From JBAWXE01 sp037144255 (GTDB lineage Bacteria; Bacteroidota; Bacteroidia; Chitinophagales; Chitinophagaceae), in assembly GCA_037144255.1 (NCBI GenBank), contig JBAWXE010000008.1, positions 1 through 57,726 on the forward strand: DNA of 57,726 nt, read 5' to 3'. Numbering within the stretch: the first letter of the stretch is position 1; each line of letters begins with the position of its first letter. Of the stretch, positions 1-8,262 are shown in pieces. The position numbers and the translations under genes were made by a program. The notes under the pieces are model-generated. The model searched no databases. It worked only from the letters and a program-made list of their open reading frames with translations, and was not told where the DNA came from.

Positions 1-1173
1 GACGATGGCCACAGAGGCTTCGTGTTTGGTTTGTAATGGCAATGCATTCTCATAACCGCCACGATCGAGCAAAGTGATCTTATTGGTATCGTGACCGAAA
101 CCGGCACCCTCATCACGGAGCGAATTGAGCACAATGATATCGGCATTCTTAGATTCCAGTTTTTTTCTGGCGTTCTCTATCTCATTATTCGTTTCTAATG
201 CAAAACCTACTAAAGTTTGCCCATCGTGTTTCAGCTTGCCCAGCGATGCCAGTATATCGTTGGTCTTGGTGAGTGTTAACTGTAACGCTTGATCCTTCTT
301 TTTTATTTTCTCGTAGACCATAGTTTCTGTACGAAAGTCGGCAACGGCAGCAGCGAGAATAGCAATTTCTGACTTAGGGAAAACGGACATACAAGCATCG
401 TACATCTCTGCTGCACTCTCTACATGTATGGTCTTGATATTAGGATGATAAGATTGTAAATGAGTAGGACCGAGTACCAGCGTGACATGTGCACCTTTAT
501 TAGCCATTTCTTCGGCAAGGGAAATACCCATCTTACCTGTAGAGAAATTACCTATGAAACGTACAGGGTCTATACGTTCGTAAGTAGGGCCGGCTGTTAC
601 TAAGGCATTGATACCCAGCAGCGGTTTGTTCTCGCTAGAGAAGTAGTGCAAGAGCTGGGCTACCATGTCTTCGGGTTCGGCCATTCGCCCCTCGCCTACC
701 AAACCAGAGGCTAATTCGCCATGTGCCACCGGAATGAGGTAATTGCCATAAGAGCGTATACGAATCACATTTTGCTTGGTAGATGGGTGGTGCCACATAT
801 CCTCGTCCATAGCCGGAGCTACAAAAACAGGACATATAGCAGAAAGGTAAACGGCACATACCAGATTATCGCAGATACCATTGGCCATTTTGGCCAGTGT
901 ATTAGCACTACAAGGGGCAATGATCATAGCATCGGCCCAGCGACCTAGTTCTACATGATTGTTCCAAGCAGCACCATCGCTTACATTGCTGTGTACTGTA
1001 TGTCGTGAAACAGTGGCCAGCGATAGAGGACTAACAAACTTCTCAGCAGCAGGGGTAGTAATGACCCTTACCTCAGAGCCTGCTTTTACTAGCAAACGTA
1101 CCAGTTCGGGTGTCTTATAAGCGGCTATACTACCAGTTACTGCAAGGACTATTTTCTTACCTGCTAAATGCAT
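1..1173 (-). CDS. coaBC: Bifunctional phosphopantothenoylcysteine decarboxylase / phosphopantothenate-cysteine ligase, 3' end off the window
   Basis: Makes 4'-phosphopantetheine for coenzyme A: the CoaB half joins cysteine to 4'-phosphopantothenate and the FMN-dependent CoaC half decarboxylates the product. The frame is open from an ATG at 1173 to base 1 (391 codons), so only about the last ten residues and the stop are missing. The CoaC half opens with the flavin-binding stretch GSIAAYKTPELVRLL, then has the active-site His in NHVELGRWAD, the APCSANTLAKMANG loop and PAMDEDMW (the family's PxMNxxMW with Asp for Asn). The CoaB half has VTAGPTYERIDPVRFI, NFSTGKMG and ILAAAVADF. It is divergent from the acyl-CoA dehydrogenase gene. 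Identification is firm. Confidence 0.95.
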   Translation of the reverse strand, partial: MHLAGKKIVLAVTGSIAAYKTPELVRLLVKAGSEVRVITTPAAEKFVSPLSLATVSRHTVHSNVSDGAAWNNHVELGRWADAMIIAPCSANTLAKMANGICDNLVCAVYLSAICPVFVAPAMDEDMWHHPSTKQNVIRIRSYGNYLIPVAHGELASGLVGEGRMAEPEDMVAQLLHYFSSENKPLLGINALVTAGPTYERIDPVRFIGNFSTGKMGISLAEEMANKGAHVTLVLGPTHLQSYHPNIKTIHVESAAEMYDACMSVFPKSEIAILAAAVADFRTETMVYEKIKKKDQALQLTLTKTNDILASLGKLKHDGQTLVGFALETNNEIENARKKLESKNADIIVLNSLRDEGAGFGHDTNKITLLDRGGYENALPLQTKHEASVAIV

Positions 1174-1313
1174 ATAAAACAATTAAGTATTGTGATGTGA
1201 TGCCTGTATGCAAGGTACAATAATTATGTAATAGGCATGTGTGCAGAGGGTCACACTTAGCATATATTTTACATACAATTGTGAATATAAAGCCTGTGTG
1301 AATGTTATTCAGC

Positions 1314-1344
1314 TTTGACTTTTGATTGATAAACCGTAGGTTTG
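1314..1344 (+). promoter_or_regulatory. Bacteroidota-type promoter of the acyl-CoA dehydrogenase gene
   Basis: TTTG at 1314-1317 is followed after 19 bases by TAGGTTTG at 1337-1344, a full match to the Bacteroidota primary-sigma consensus (-33 TTTG, -7 TAnnTTTG). Transcription would start near 1350, about 20 bases before the ATG at 1371. An identical element precedes the DegT gene. Confidence 0.75.
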
Positions 1345-1370
1345 TACCCTCATTTTAGCACATAATTTAT

Positions 1371-2513
1371 ATGAATTTTCAACTAACAGAAGAACAGATA
1401 GCAGTACAATTAGCGGCACGTGATTTTGCCAGGAACGAATTACTTCCGGGCGTAATAGAGCGTGATGAGAAACAAAAATTCCCTGCGGAGCAGATCAAGA
1501 AATTGGGGGAATTGGGTTTCATGGGTATGATGGTAGACCCTAAGTATGGTGGTTCTGGAATGGACACTATATCTTATGTACTGGCCATGGAAGAAATTTC
1601 TAAAGTAGATGCTTCTGCCTCTGTATGTATGAGTGTGAATAACTCATTGGTTTGCTGGGGCATGGAAACCTACTGCAACGAAGAACAAAAACAAAAGTAC
1701 TTGACACAATTGGCCAGTGGTCAAAAGATAGGTGCTTTCCTTTTGAGTGAACCAGAAGCCGGATCTGATGCTACATCACAACGCACTACAGCTGAAGATA
1801 TGGGTGACTACTACCTGCTAAATGGTACCAAGAACTGGATCACCAATGGTAGCTCTGCTTCTTATTATTTGGTAATAGCACAAACATATCCCGAGAAAGG
1901 ACATAAAGGAATCAATGCCCTGATAGTAGAAAAAGACTGGCCGGGAGTAACAGTAGGTGCTAAAGAAAATAAAATGGGTATACGTGGTAGTGATACACAC
2001 AGTATCATGTTCCAAGATGTGAAAGTACCTAAGGCTAACCGTATAGGTGAAGATGGATTTGGTTTCAAATTTGCGATGAAGGTGTTGGCAGGTGGCCGTA
2101 TAGGTATCGCTTCTCAGGCACTGGGAATAGCTAGTGGTGCTTATGAATTGGCATTGAAATATTCTAAAGAGCGTAAAGCATTTGGTACAGAGATATCTAA
2201 CCATCAGGCGGTAGCATTCAAGCTGGCTGATATGGCTACTGAGATAGAAGCTGCACGTTTATTGTGTCTCAAAGCAGCATGGCATAAAGATCAGCATATG
2301 GACTATACATTATCTGCATCTATGGCTAAGTTGTTCGCATCGGATGTAGCACAGCGCGCTACTACTGAAGCAGTACAAATACATGGTGGTTACGGATACG
2401 TGAAAGAGTTTCATGTAGAGCGCCTGATGCGTGATGCTAAAATCACTCAGATATATGAAGGTACCAGCGAAGTGCAACGTATCGTTATCAGCCGTACAGT
2501 GCTGAAAGACTAA
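1371..2513 (+). CDS. Acyl-CoA dehydrogenase (short/branched-chain type)
   Basis: FAD-dependent enzyme that oxidises an acyl-CoA to the trans-2-enoyl-CoA, passing electrons to electron-transfer flavoprotein (fatty-acid or branched-chain amino-acid breakdown). The 380 residues match the family length. The N-terminal helical domain starts MNFQLTEEQ. The middle domain has the signature AFLLSEPEAGSDATSQRTTA and WITNGSSASYYLV. The C-terminal domain has ERKAFGTEISNHQAVAFKLA and ends with QIHGGYGYVKEF and QIYEGTSEVQR, in which Glu about 363 is the catalytic base position of short-chain acyl-CoA dehydrogenases. It is a single gene with its own promoter and a terminator just downstream. The exact acyl substrate cannot be read from the sequence. 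Confidence 0.95.
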   Translation: MNFQLTEEQIAVQLAARDFARNELLPGVIERDEKQKFPAEQIKKLGELGFMGMMVDPKYGGSGMDTISYVLAMEEISKVDASASVCMSVNNSLVCWGMETYCNEEQKQKYLTQLASGQKIGAFLLSEPEAGSDATSQRTTAEDMGDYYLLNGTKNWITNGSSASYYLVIAQTYPEKGHKGINALIVEKDWPGVTVGAKENKMGIRGSDTHSIMFQDVKVPKANRIGEDGFGFKFAMKVLAGGRIGIASQALGIASGAYELALKYSKERKAFGTEISNHQAVAFKLADMATEIEAARLLCLKAAWHKDQHMDYTLSASMAKLFASDVAQRATTEAVQIHGGYGYVKEFHVERLMRDAKITQIYEGTSEVQRIVISRTVLKD

Positions 2514-2537
2514 TAATATTTACTATAGAAAAACTAG

Positions 2538-2565
2538 AAAGGCTGTGTATGATACGCAGCCTTTT
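2538..2565. terminator. Hairpin terminator between convergent genes
   Basis: A 13-base stem (AAAGGCTGTGTAT / ATACGCAGCCTTT, one G-U pair) is flanked by A-rich sequence on the left and CTTTTC on the right. It lies 25 bases after the acyl-CoA dehydrogenase stop and 27 bases beyond the 3' end of the convergent SDR gene, so it can serve both. Confidence 0.7.
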
Positions 2566-2591
2566 CAAATATAGAATTAAGATATTGATTA

Positions 2592-3320
2592 TTACCATGG
2601 TAATTCCTTACCCATATGTATGTACTTTCCTGTGGGGCCATCAGCAGGTAAGGTTGCTAATGCCACACCGGTTTTTGCGCCTTGAGCCTGGCTCATAGGT
2701 GCTGCATCAGAACCCAGATCTGTCTTTACCCAGCCTGGGTGTGCGCTATTCACTTTTATATTCGTATTATGTAAGGCTGCTGCCAGATGTATTGTAAACT
2801 GATTGAGCGCGGTCTTAGATGCATTGTAAGCAAATGATTTAGATGTATAAGTAGGAGATGAAGTGTCGGCATGCAAAGTAAGAGAACCAAGTATAGAGGA
2901 GAGGTTAACTATACGCCCTGCATCACTCTTTTCTATCAATGGGAGTAGTTGCTGTGTAATATTTACAATAGAGAAAAAGTTAGTATTAAAAGTAGCTTGC
3001 AGGTTGTGCTGTGAAATAGTGGTGGTGGAATTCTCAGCAAAAGTCTCCCCTTGTATCATCCCAGCATTGTTCACTAATATATCCAGTTTGCCATATTTTT
3101 CTGCTATCAGTTTCCTGAGTGCCAGAATATCCTCATTATTAGTTACATCTAATTTAACAGGGTGTACATCCAAACCGATCTCTCGTAATAATGCTGCTGC
3201 ATTTTCTCCTTTACTAATATCTCTAGACCCCATTAAAACAGTCATTCCTTGCTCTGCTAGTTGTCTGGCTGTTTCAAAACCGATGCCTTTATTCGCGCCG
3301 GTAACTAGTGCTACTTTCAT
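2592..3320 (-). CDS. Short-chain dehydrogenase/reductase (SDR), carbonyl-reductase-like
   Basis: NAD(P)-dependent oxidoreductase of the classical SDR family, 242 residues. The Rossmann motif TGANKGIGFETA (TGxxxGIG) is near the N-terminus, followed by NNAGM, the catalytic Ser in NLSSILGSL and the catalytic pair in YNASKTALN (YxxxK). The segment between Ser and Tyr (LTLHADTSSPTYTSKSFA) is longer than in minimal SDRs, as in plant and animal carbonyl reductases of the menthone or CBR1 type. The C-terminal region HPGWVKTDLG is also typical. The substrate is unknown. It is monocistronic, facing the acyl-CoA dehydrogenase gene. Confidence 0.9.
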   Translation of the reverse strand: MKVALVTGANKGIGFETARQLAEQGMTVLMGSRDISKGENAAALLREIGLDVHPVKLDVTNNEDILALRKLIAEKYGKLDILVNNAGMIQGETFAENSTTTISQHNLQATFNTNFFSIVNITQQLLPLIEKSDAGRIVNLSSILGSLTLHADTSSPTYTSKSFAYNASKTALNQFTIHLAAALHNTNIKVNSAHPGWVKTDLGSDAAPMSQAQGAKTGVALATLPADGPTGKYIHMGKELPW

Positions 3321-3864
3321 GATTATTTCCTATTTATTTTAGAAACACGATGTTAGGATATTACATCTAAAGGAAATAATTGTTCACAGGACATTAACAT
3401 AGAAGGTGAGTAAAAAGGGTATAAAACAGAAAAGACCGACAAGAATGTCAGTCCTTTTGAGTGATGAAGAGTTTGTAGAGCGTGTATATGAATATATTCA
3501 ATCTACCATTTTGACCTATACCATCGTAATCCGGTTTTAAACTGTGCCGAATTCCATTTGATGGAAGGTGAAATAACTAAACTTACAAATTCAAATCGTT
3601 GGGATGCAAAACCTTTGAAAGGAGAACGTAATAACTTACCGGTGTGCAAGCACAACTTTGTGGTATGGTAATACATACATAAGGTCTTTCATTGTGAACG
3701 AAATTCTATTTGGCAGCACATACGATATACAATTAATACCGTAACTAGCTCACATATAATAAGACGAAGCAAGTAGAATAAACGTTGGGGAAAATGAAAA
3801 ATATTTTAAAAATATCGGATAGATATTTTCTAATTTTTCCAATATGATTTCTCGACTATTGTTA
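3321..3864. other. Long intergenic region without a recognisable gene
   Basis: 544 bases separate the SDR start from the 3' end of waaA. I find no convincing gene. There is a 31-codon ATG frame at 3445-3540 (+), and overlapping stretches of roughly 55-60 codons without stops lie on both strands around 3480-3670, but none has a recognisable motif or a suitable start. A terminator-like hairpin is present (listed separately). It may be decayed coding DNA or simple spacer. Confidence 0.5.
3431..3458 (-). terminator. Terminator-like hairpin downstream of waaA
   Basis: The arms GACCGACA and TGTCAGTC (one mismatch) around an AAGAA-type loop are flanked by AAA and CTTTT. Read leftward the stem is followed by a T-rich tail (TTTCTGTTTTAT), so it could end transcripts from waaA. 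It lies about 400 bases past the waaA stop, which makes the assignment uncertain. Confidence 0.45.
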
Positions 3865-5100
3865 TCAAACCTGTCCTTGCAAGTATTGTAAAATAAGATC
3901 TGTAGCACCACCATTTTGGATCACGTAAGCTTTTGCAGCATGAGCAGCATGCGTATAGGTCTCTTCGTCATCCCATTGTAATAATTGTTTTACGAACACT
4001 TCAGGATGAGAGGTAGTGATCGCACCTTTTGCATCTATAAGTTGTTGTGCCTCAATAAATTGGTGCCATACAGGGCCATAAGCACAAGGCATACCATATA
4101 CAGCAGCTTCTAGCACATTATGAACACCTTCCTTACCAAAACCGCCACCTACCCATGCGATGCGTCCGTATTTATATAATTGCAGTAATAAGCCTACCCT
4201 ATCAACTACTAGTACTCTTTTATTCAAATCGGGTTGATTATCACTCCAGCAAGTGATATCATTAGCAAATAACTTTTCAATATCGCGGATATGTGCAGCA
4301 TGTACCTCATGTGGTACCAATAATAATTTCCAATCGCCAGGCAATAATTGTAATGCCTTGTGTAGAAATACTTCATCCTCTGCCCAAGTACTACCGGCAA
4401 CGATGACCTTATACTTTTTGCAGAATAGTTGCGCTATAGGCAAATCCTCTTTATGTGATACTGCTTCAATAACACGATCGAAACGAGTATCGCCGGAGAT
4501 GCTGACATTTGTAATGCCAATTTCCTGTAACATTTTTTCAGACTCAGCATTCTGAACAAAAATATGCGAAATGCACTGGAGCATTCGTCTAGGTAAGTGA
4601 CCATACCAACTAAAGAACAATTGATCTTTTCTGAAAATAGCAGAGATAAGGATAATATGGATATTTCTAGTAGCTAGTTGTGAAAGGTAATAATACCATA
4701 GTTCATACTTTACAAAAATGCATAACCGAGGTTGCACTATATCTATAAAATCGCGAGCATTGGAAGGACTATCCAATGGCATATAGAAAACATAATCTGC
4801 GCCATCATAATTCTTACGAACCTCGTAACCCGATGGAGAGAAAAATGTGATAACAAATGCGTAGTGTGGGTATTGTTGACGAAGTTTTTCTAAAACAGGA
4901 CGGCCTTGTTCGAACTCGCCCAGTGATGCACAGTGCATCCATATACGAGGACGTTGTTCCTGCGCCAATAATTGTCTCATACGTTGTAACAAACCCTTGC
5001 GACCGGAGATAAAGAGCTTGGCCTTAGGCTTGAAAAAGGAAGCTATATATAATATAGCACCGTACATACTGATCAATAGCCGATACAGCGCAATGGACAT
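3865..5100 (-). CDS. waaA: 3-deoxy-D-manno-octulosonic acid (Kdo) transferase
   Basis: Transfers Kdo from CMP-Kdo to the lipid A precursor, an inner-membrane step at the start of lipopolysaccharide core assembly. The 411 residues match the WaaA/KdtA family. There is a hydrophobic N-terminal anchor (residues 1-22), then WMHCASLGEFEQGRPVLEKL (the WxHxASxGE signature with the conserved Glu) and FFSPSGYE. The GT-B C-terminal domain has ISGDTRFDRV, VAGSTWAEDE, LVPHE, AWVGGGFGKEGVHNVLEAA and GPVWHQFIEAQ. The upstream gene ends 3 bases before its ATG, so the two form one leftward unit. Confidence 0.95.
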   Translation of the reverse strand: MSIALYRLLISMYGAILYIASFFKPKAKLFISGRKGLLQRMRQLLAQEQRPRIWMHCASLGEFEQGRPVLEKLRQQYPHYAFVITFFSPSGYEVRKNYDGADYVFYMPLDSPSNARDFIDIVQPRLCIFVKYELWYYYLSQLATRNIHIILISAIFRKDQLFFSWYGHLPRRMLQCISHIFVQNAESEKMLQEIGITNVSISGDTRFDRVIEAVSHKEDLPIAQLFCKKYKVIVAGSTWAEDEVFLHKALQLLPGDWKLLLVPHEVHAAHIRDIEKLFANDITCWSDNQPDLNKRVLVVDRVGLLLQLYKYGRIAWVGGGFGKEGVHNVLEAAVYGMPCAYGPVWHQFIEAQQLIDAKGAITTSHPEVFVKQLLQWDDEETYTHAAHAAKAYVIQNGGATDLILQYLQGQV

Positions 5101-5103
5101 AGG

Positions 5104-5871
5104 CTAGAAGAAAGTCTCCTCTGATTTACGTTTGAAAATAGGGATGTACCATCCACCTCTTATACCGAAAAGTATATCAGTACGTTTAGCATTATCCGGA
5201 CGCATCACATCAAATAAGAAATCTCTGCGACCTTGAGTGGCAGCTATCATGATATCGAAGCCTATATGAAAATTGACAAAAGCATCTCTTGAAAAACAAT
5301 TGTAACCAATGAACTGCTCTATGAAAGCACCATTAGTCAATCGATCATAACCTTTGGCATAATCGCCACGTATTTGTGGCAGATCGTCATCTTTAGCGTA
5401 GAGCTGTATCTTATGTTGTATAAAACCGGCAGTGGTCATAAATAGGATACCATTGTCACCATTCTTTCGAGATATATTCCAAATTCGACCTAGAGAAAGG
5501 CCTATCATATACCCTCTTTCATATATACCTATTCCTTTTTCCGTGCCGGTAGAATTGAGAAGTGCGCCATGAGTATCCCCAATATTGAATAAGAGCGAAT
5601 CCTGAGTAATGATATTACCAGCAATGAAATCCACCTTGGCACCAAACATCCAGTTGCTATTGGTCTTATACAGTACAGAAGGACCTATACGATAACTAGT
5701 ACCAAAGCGTTTGGCCATATCGGCAGCAGGAATATCCCAGTCGGCATTGGCACCAATTATCCATCCATGATGTGTAGGAGACCTTGGAGTACCAAATAAT
5801 GGGCTTATTTGTGCATAGGCACTATTATAGATAACAGATAATAAAAAGATGACAACAAAGGTCTTTTTCAT
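5104..5871 (-). CDS. Exported outer-membrane beta-barrel-like protein, conserved hypothetical
   Basis: 255 residues with a clear signal peptide (MKKTFVVIFLLSVIYNSAYA, cleavage before QISPLFG). The mature part alternates aromatic and hydrophobic stretches (WMFGAKVDFIAGNII, YMIGLSLGRIWNIS, FVNFHIGFDIMI, FGIRGGWYIPIF) in the manner of outer-membrane beta strands. It is translationally linked to waaA (3-base gap), which suggests a role at the outer membrane or in LPS assembly, but that is inference from position only. I do not recognise a named family. Confidence 0.7.
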   Translation of the reverse strand: MKKTFVVIFLLSVIYNSAYAQISPLFGTPRSPTHHGWIIGANADWDIPAADMAKRFGTSYRIGPSVLYKTNSNWMFGAKVDFIAGNIITQDSLLFNIGDTHGALLNSTGTEKGIGIYERGYMIGLSLGRIWNISRKNGDNGILFMTTAGFIQHKIQLYAKDDDLPQIRGDYAKGYDRLTNGAFIEQFIGYNCFSRDAFVNFHIGFDIMIAATQGRRDFLFDVMRPDNAKRTDILFGIRGGWYIPIFKRKSEETFF

Positions 5872-5964
5872 GTTTGAACCAGCAATTCTATATGTGAAGA
5901 TATGAGAAATATCTTTTGAGTACTCGCTTTAACGATATTTTGGATATTTAAATACCCCAGATGC

Positions 5965-5995
5965 TTTGTTGAATGCCTTGTAAAATGTAGGTTTG
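5965..5995 (+). promoter_or_regulatory. Bacteroidota-type promoter of the DegT-rfbC operon
   Basis: TTTG at 5965-5968, 19-base spacer, TAGGTTTG at 5988-5995. Both boxes and the spacing are the same as at 1314-1344. The ATG at 6015 follows 19 bases later. Confidence 0.75.
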
Positions 5996-6014
5996 CAAGC
6001 GTTAAATTATCTAT

Positions 6015-7154
6015 ATGCATCCATTGCAAATGGTTGACCTGAAGCGTCAATACGAAAAAATCAAATCTGAAGTAGATACAGCCATTCAAGGCGTTATAAA
6101 TAACACAGCATTTATTAATGGGCCGGAAGTGCGCCATTTTGGTGAAGAGCTGCAAACATATCTGGGAGTAAAGCATGTGATACCATGTGCCAATGGAACA
6201 GACGCTCTACAAATCGCATTAATGGCATTGGGCTTACAACCAGGTGACGAAGTCATTACAGCCTCTTATACTTATATCGCTACAGTAGAAGTAGTGGCTC
6301 TGTTACGCCTGAAACCAGTATTCGTAGATGTTGATGCTGATACATTCACCATGAATATTGATGCAGTAAAGAAAGCCATTACGCCTAAGACCAAAGCTAT
6401 CATACCTGTACATCTGTACGGGCAAAGTAGTAATATGGAACCATTATTGGCGCTGGCTAAAGAACATAATATACCGGTAATAGAAGATAATGCACAAGCT
6501 ATTGGTGGTACCTATACATTCTCTGATGGCAGGACCGTAAAGAACGGCTCTATGGGACTAATAGGCTGTACCTCATTTTTTCCATCTAAGAATCTGGGAT
6601 GCTATGGAGATGGAGGTGCTATTTTCACTAACGATGATGCACTGGCAGAAAAACTACGTATGGTAGCCAACCATGGACAGAAAGAACGTTACTATCACGA
6701 AGTAGTGGGCTGTAACAGTCGCCTGGATAGCATACAAGCAGCAGTTTTGCGCATCAAACTGAGACATCTGGATCAATACTGTATTGAGCGCCGCAGAGCT
6801 GCAGACTATTACGACGCCGCATTCAAGGGTCATAAGAATATCGTTACGCCTTACAGAGCTACATATAGTAATCATGTTTTTCATCAATACACTTTACAAC
6901 TGAAAGGTGTAAGCCGTGACAAAGTACAAGAGCTACTGGCTGAAAGGAAAGTGCCATCTATGATCTACTATCCGGTACCATGCCATAAGCAAAACATGCT
7001 GAAAGAGTTTGGTGGTTCAGGTTATCATTTGCCAGTTACAGATATGTTACAAGACTGTGTAATATCGTTGCCAATACATACAGAACTGAGTGAGGAAGAA
7101 CTCAAATACATTACTACCAATTTTATAGAAGTAGTAGACCAATTAGCCAAATAA
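6015..7154 (+). CDS. DegT/DnrJ/EryC1/StrS family sugar aminotransferase
   Basis: PLP-dependent aminotransferase of nucleotide-sugar biosynthesis, transferring an amino group to a keto sugar for LPS or surface glycans. The 379 residues carry the fold-type I signature: ANGTDALQIALMALGL, GDEVITASYTYIATVE, PVHLYGQ, VIEDNAQAIG, and the PLP lysine in FFPSKNLGCYGDGG (Lys about 192), followed by NHGQKERYYHEVVGCNSRLD. The short insert TFSDGRTVKNGSMG before the lysine resembles the WbpE/WlbC-type subgroup. Its stop overlaps the rfbC start by one base (TAATG), so the two are coupled. The exact sugar substrate is not determinable. Confidence 0.93.
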   Translation: MHPLQMVDLKRQYEKIKSEVDTAIQGVINNTAFINGPEVRHFGEELQTYLGVKHVIPCANGTDALQIALMALGLQPGDEVITASYTYIATVEVVALLRLKPVFVDVDADTFTMNIDAVKKAITPKTKAIIPVHLYGQSSNMEPLLALAKEHNIPVIEDNAQAIGGTYTFSDGRTVKNGSMGLIGCTSFFPSKNLGCYGDGGAIFTNDDALAEKLRMVANHGQKERYYHEVVGCNSRLDSIQAAVLRIKLRHLDQYCIERRRAADYYDAAFKGHKNIVTPYRATYSNHVFHQYTLQLKGVSRDKVQELLAERKVPSMIYYPVPCHKQNMLKEFGGSGYHLPVTDMLQDCVISLPIHTELSEEELKYITTNFIEVVDQLAK

Positions 7155-7705
7155 TGAACGTAATAACTACTCCTATTGAAGGATTGCTGATCATTGAGCC
7201 TCGTGTATTTAACGATGAACGAGGCTATTTCTATGAAAGTCATAATCAAGAAACTTTCCTGAAAGCAACAGGACTATTGATACCATTTGTACAGGATAAT
7301 CAGGCCAGAAGCACCATAAATGTTCTTCGAGGTTTGCACTTTCAAAACGAACCCCATGCACAAACCAAACTGATTCGTGCACTGGAAGGTGCCATATGGG
7401 ATGTAGTAGTAGATATCCGTAAAAGCAGTAGGACCTATGGCCAATGGTTTGGCGTAGAACTATCAGCGGATAATAAAAGGCAGTTATTAGTACCTCGTGG
7501 TTTTGCTCATGGTTATGCAGTGCTTACAGATACTGCAGAGGTTTCCTATAAATGTGATAATTATTATAATAAAGCCAGTGAAGGTGGCGTATACTATGCA
7601 GACCCATCGTTGAAAATAGACTGGAAAATAGACCTATCTCAAGCAATAGTTTCTGACAAAGACAAAGTGCAACCTATGCTAGCAGATGCCGTAAGCAGTT
7701 TCTAA
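7154..7705 (+). CDS. rfbC: dTDP-4-dehydrorhamnose 3,5-epimerase
   Basis: Cytosolic cupin enzyme of dTDP-L-rhamnose synthesis (third step). The 183 residues match RmlC. Visible motifs are the entry PRVFNDERGYFYES, the catalytic His in VLRGLHFQ (His 62), IWDVVVDIRKSS, LVPRGFAHGYAVL and YKCDNYY. The other rml genes are not in the window. Adjacent genes for a sugar epimerase and a sugar aminotransferase point to an amino-deoxy sugar for a surface glycan (inference). Confidence 0.93.
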   Translation: MNVITTPIEGLLIIEPRVFNDERGYFYESHNQETFLKATGLLIPFVQDNQARSTINVLRGLHFQNEPHAQTKLIRALEGAIWDVVVDIRKSSRTYGQWFGVELSADNKRQLLVPRGFAHGYAVLTDTAEVSYKCDNYYNKASEGGVYYADPSLKIDWKIDLSQAIVSDKDKVQPMLADAVSSF

Positions 7706-7716
7706 AATAGCTTACG
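7690..7716. terminator. Possible bidirectional terminator spanning two convergent gene ends
   Basis: The arms CGTAAGC (7690-7696) and GCTTACG (7710-7716) are perfect complements, with the rfbC and yajQ stop codons inside the loop and tail. There is no long T run, so the call is tentative. Confidence 0.35.
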
Positions 7717-8203
7717 ATTTCATATTGATGAACTGAAGCGGAATATCTAATGAAGAGCTGCGACACAGTTGGATAACTTCCTGTAGATCATCTATCTTTT
7801 TAGAAGTAACACGAATAATATCATCCATAATAGCGGGTTGAACTTTCAGTCCGCTATCTTTTATCACTTTAACGATCTTCTTAGCCATATCCTTATCTAT
7901 ACCATTCTTTACTGGTATAGCTTTGCGAATATATTTACCGGAAGGTACCATGTCCTTAGACATATCAAAGCAATTAGCTTCTAAGCCTTGACGCATTGCT
8001 TTAGTAAGCAGTACATCTTCCAATTGTGATAATTTCATATCACTCTCTACCTCTACATTGATGACCATATCCTTTTTGTTCAATTCAAAAGACACATGTG
8101 TACCTTTGAAATCCCAACGGTTATCAATTTCTTTTTTAGCTATGTTTACTGCATTATCTAATGTTTGCAGGTCTACTTTACTGGCTATATCAAAAGAAGG
8201 CAT
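7712..8203 (-). CDS. yajQ: YajQ family nucleotide-binding protein
   Basis: Small cytosolic protein of the UPF0234 family; some members bind cyclic di-GMP and act with transcription regulators, others bind nucleotides or RNA. The 163 residues are the full family length, starting MPSFDIASKVD and carrying ELNKKDMVINVEVESDMKL and IRVTSKKIDDLQEVI. No c-di-GMP genes lie nearby, so the signalling role is family knowledge only. It is transcribed alone, convergent with rfbC. Confidence 0.93.
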   Translation of the reverse strand: MPSFDIASKVDLQTLDNAVNIAKKEIDNRWDFKGTHVSFELNKKDMVINVEVESDMKLSQLEDVLLTKAMRQGLEANCFDMSKDMVPSGKYIRKAIPVKNGIDKDMAKKIVKVIKDSGLKVQPAIMDDIIRVTSKKIDDLQEVIQLCRSSSLDIPLQFINMKS

Positions 8204-8262
8204 AGTATGTAAATTCTAAAGTTAATTAATAAGGTTTTCAGATACCAAGTTACAAAAAATGG

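Noticed and set aside
5897..5915. AAGATAT/ATATCTT hairpin upstream of the 5104-5871 gene as a regulatory element
   Set aside because: A 7-base AT-only stem is easily found by chance in this sequence.
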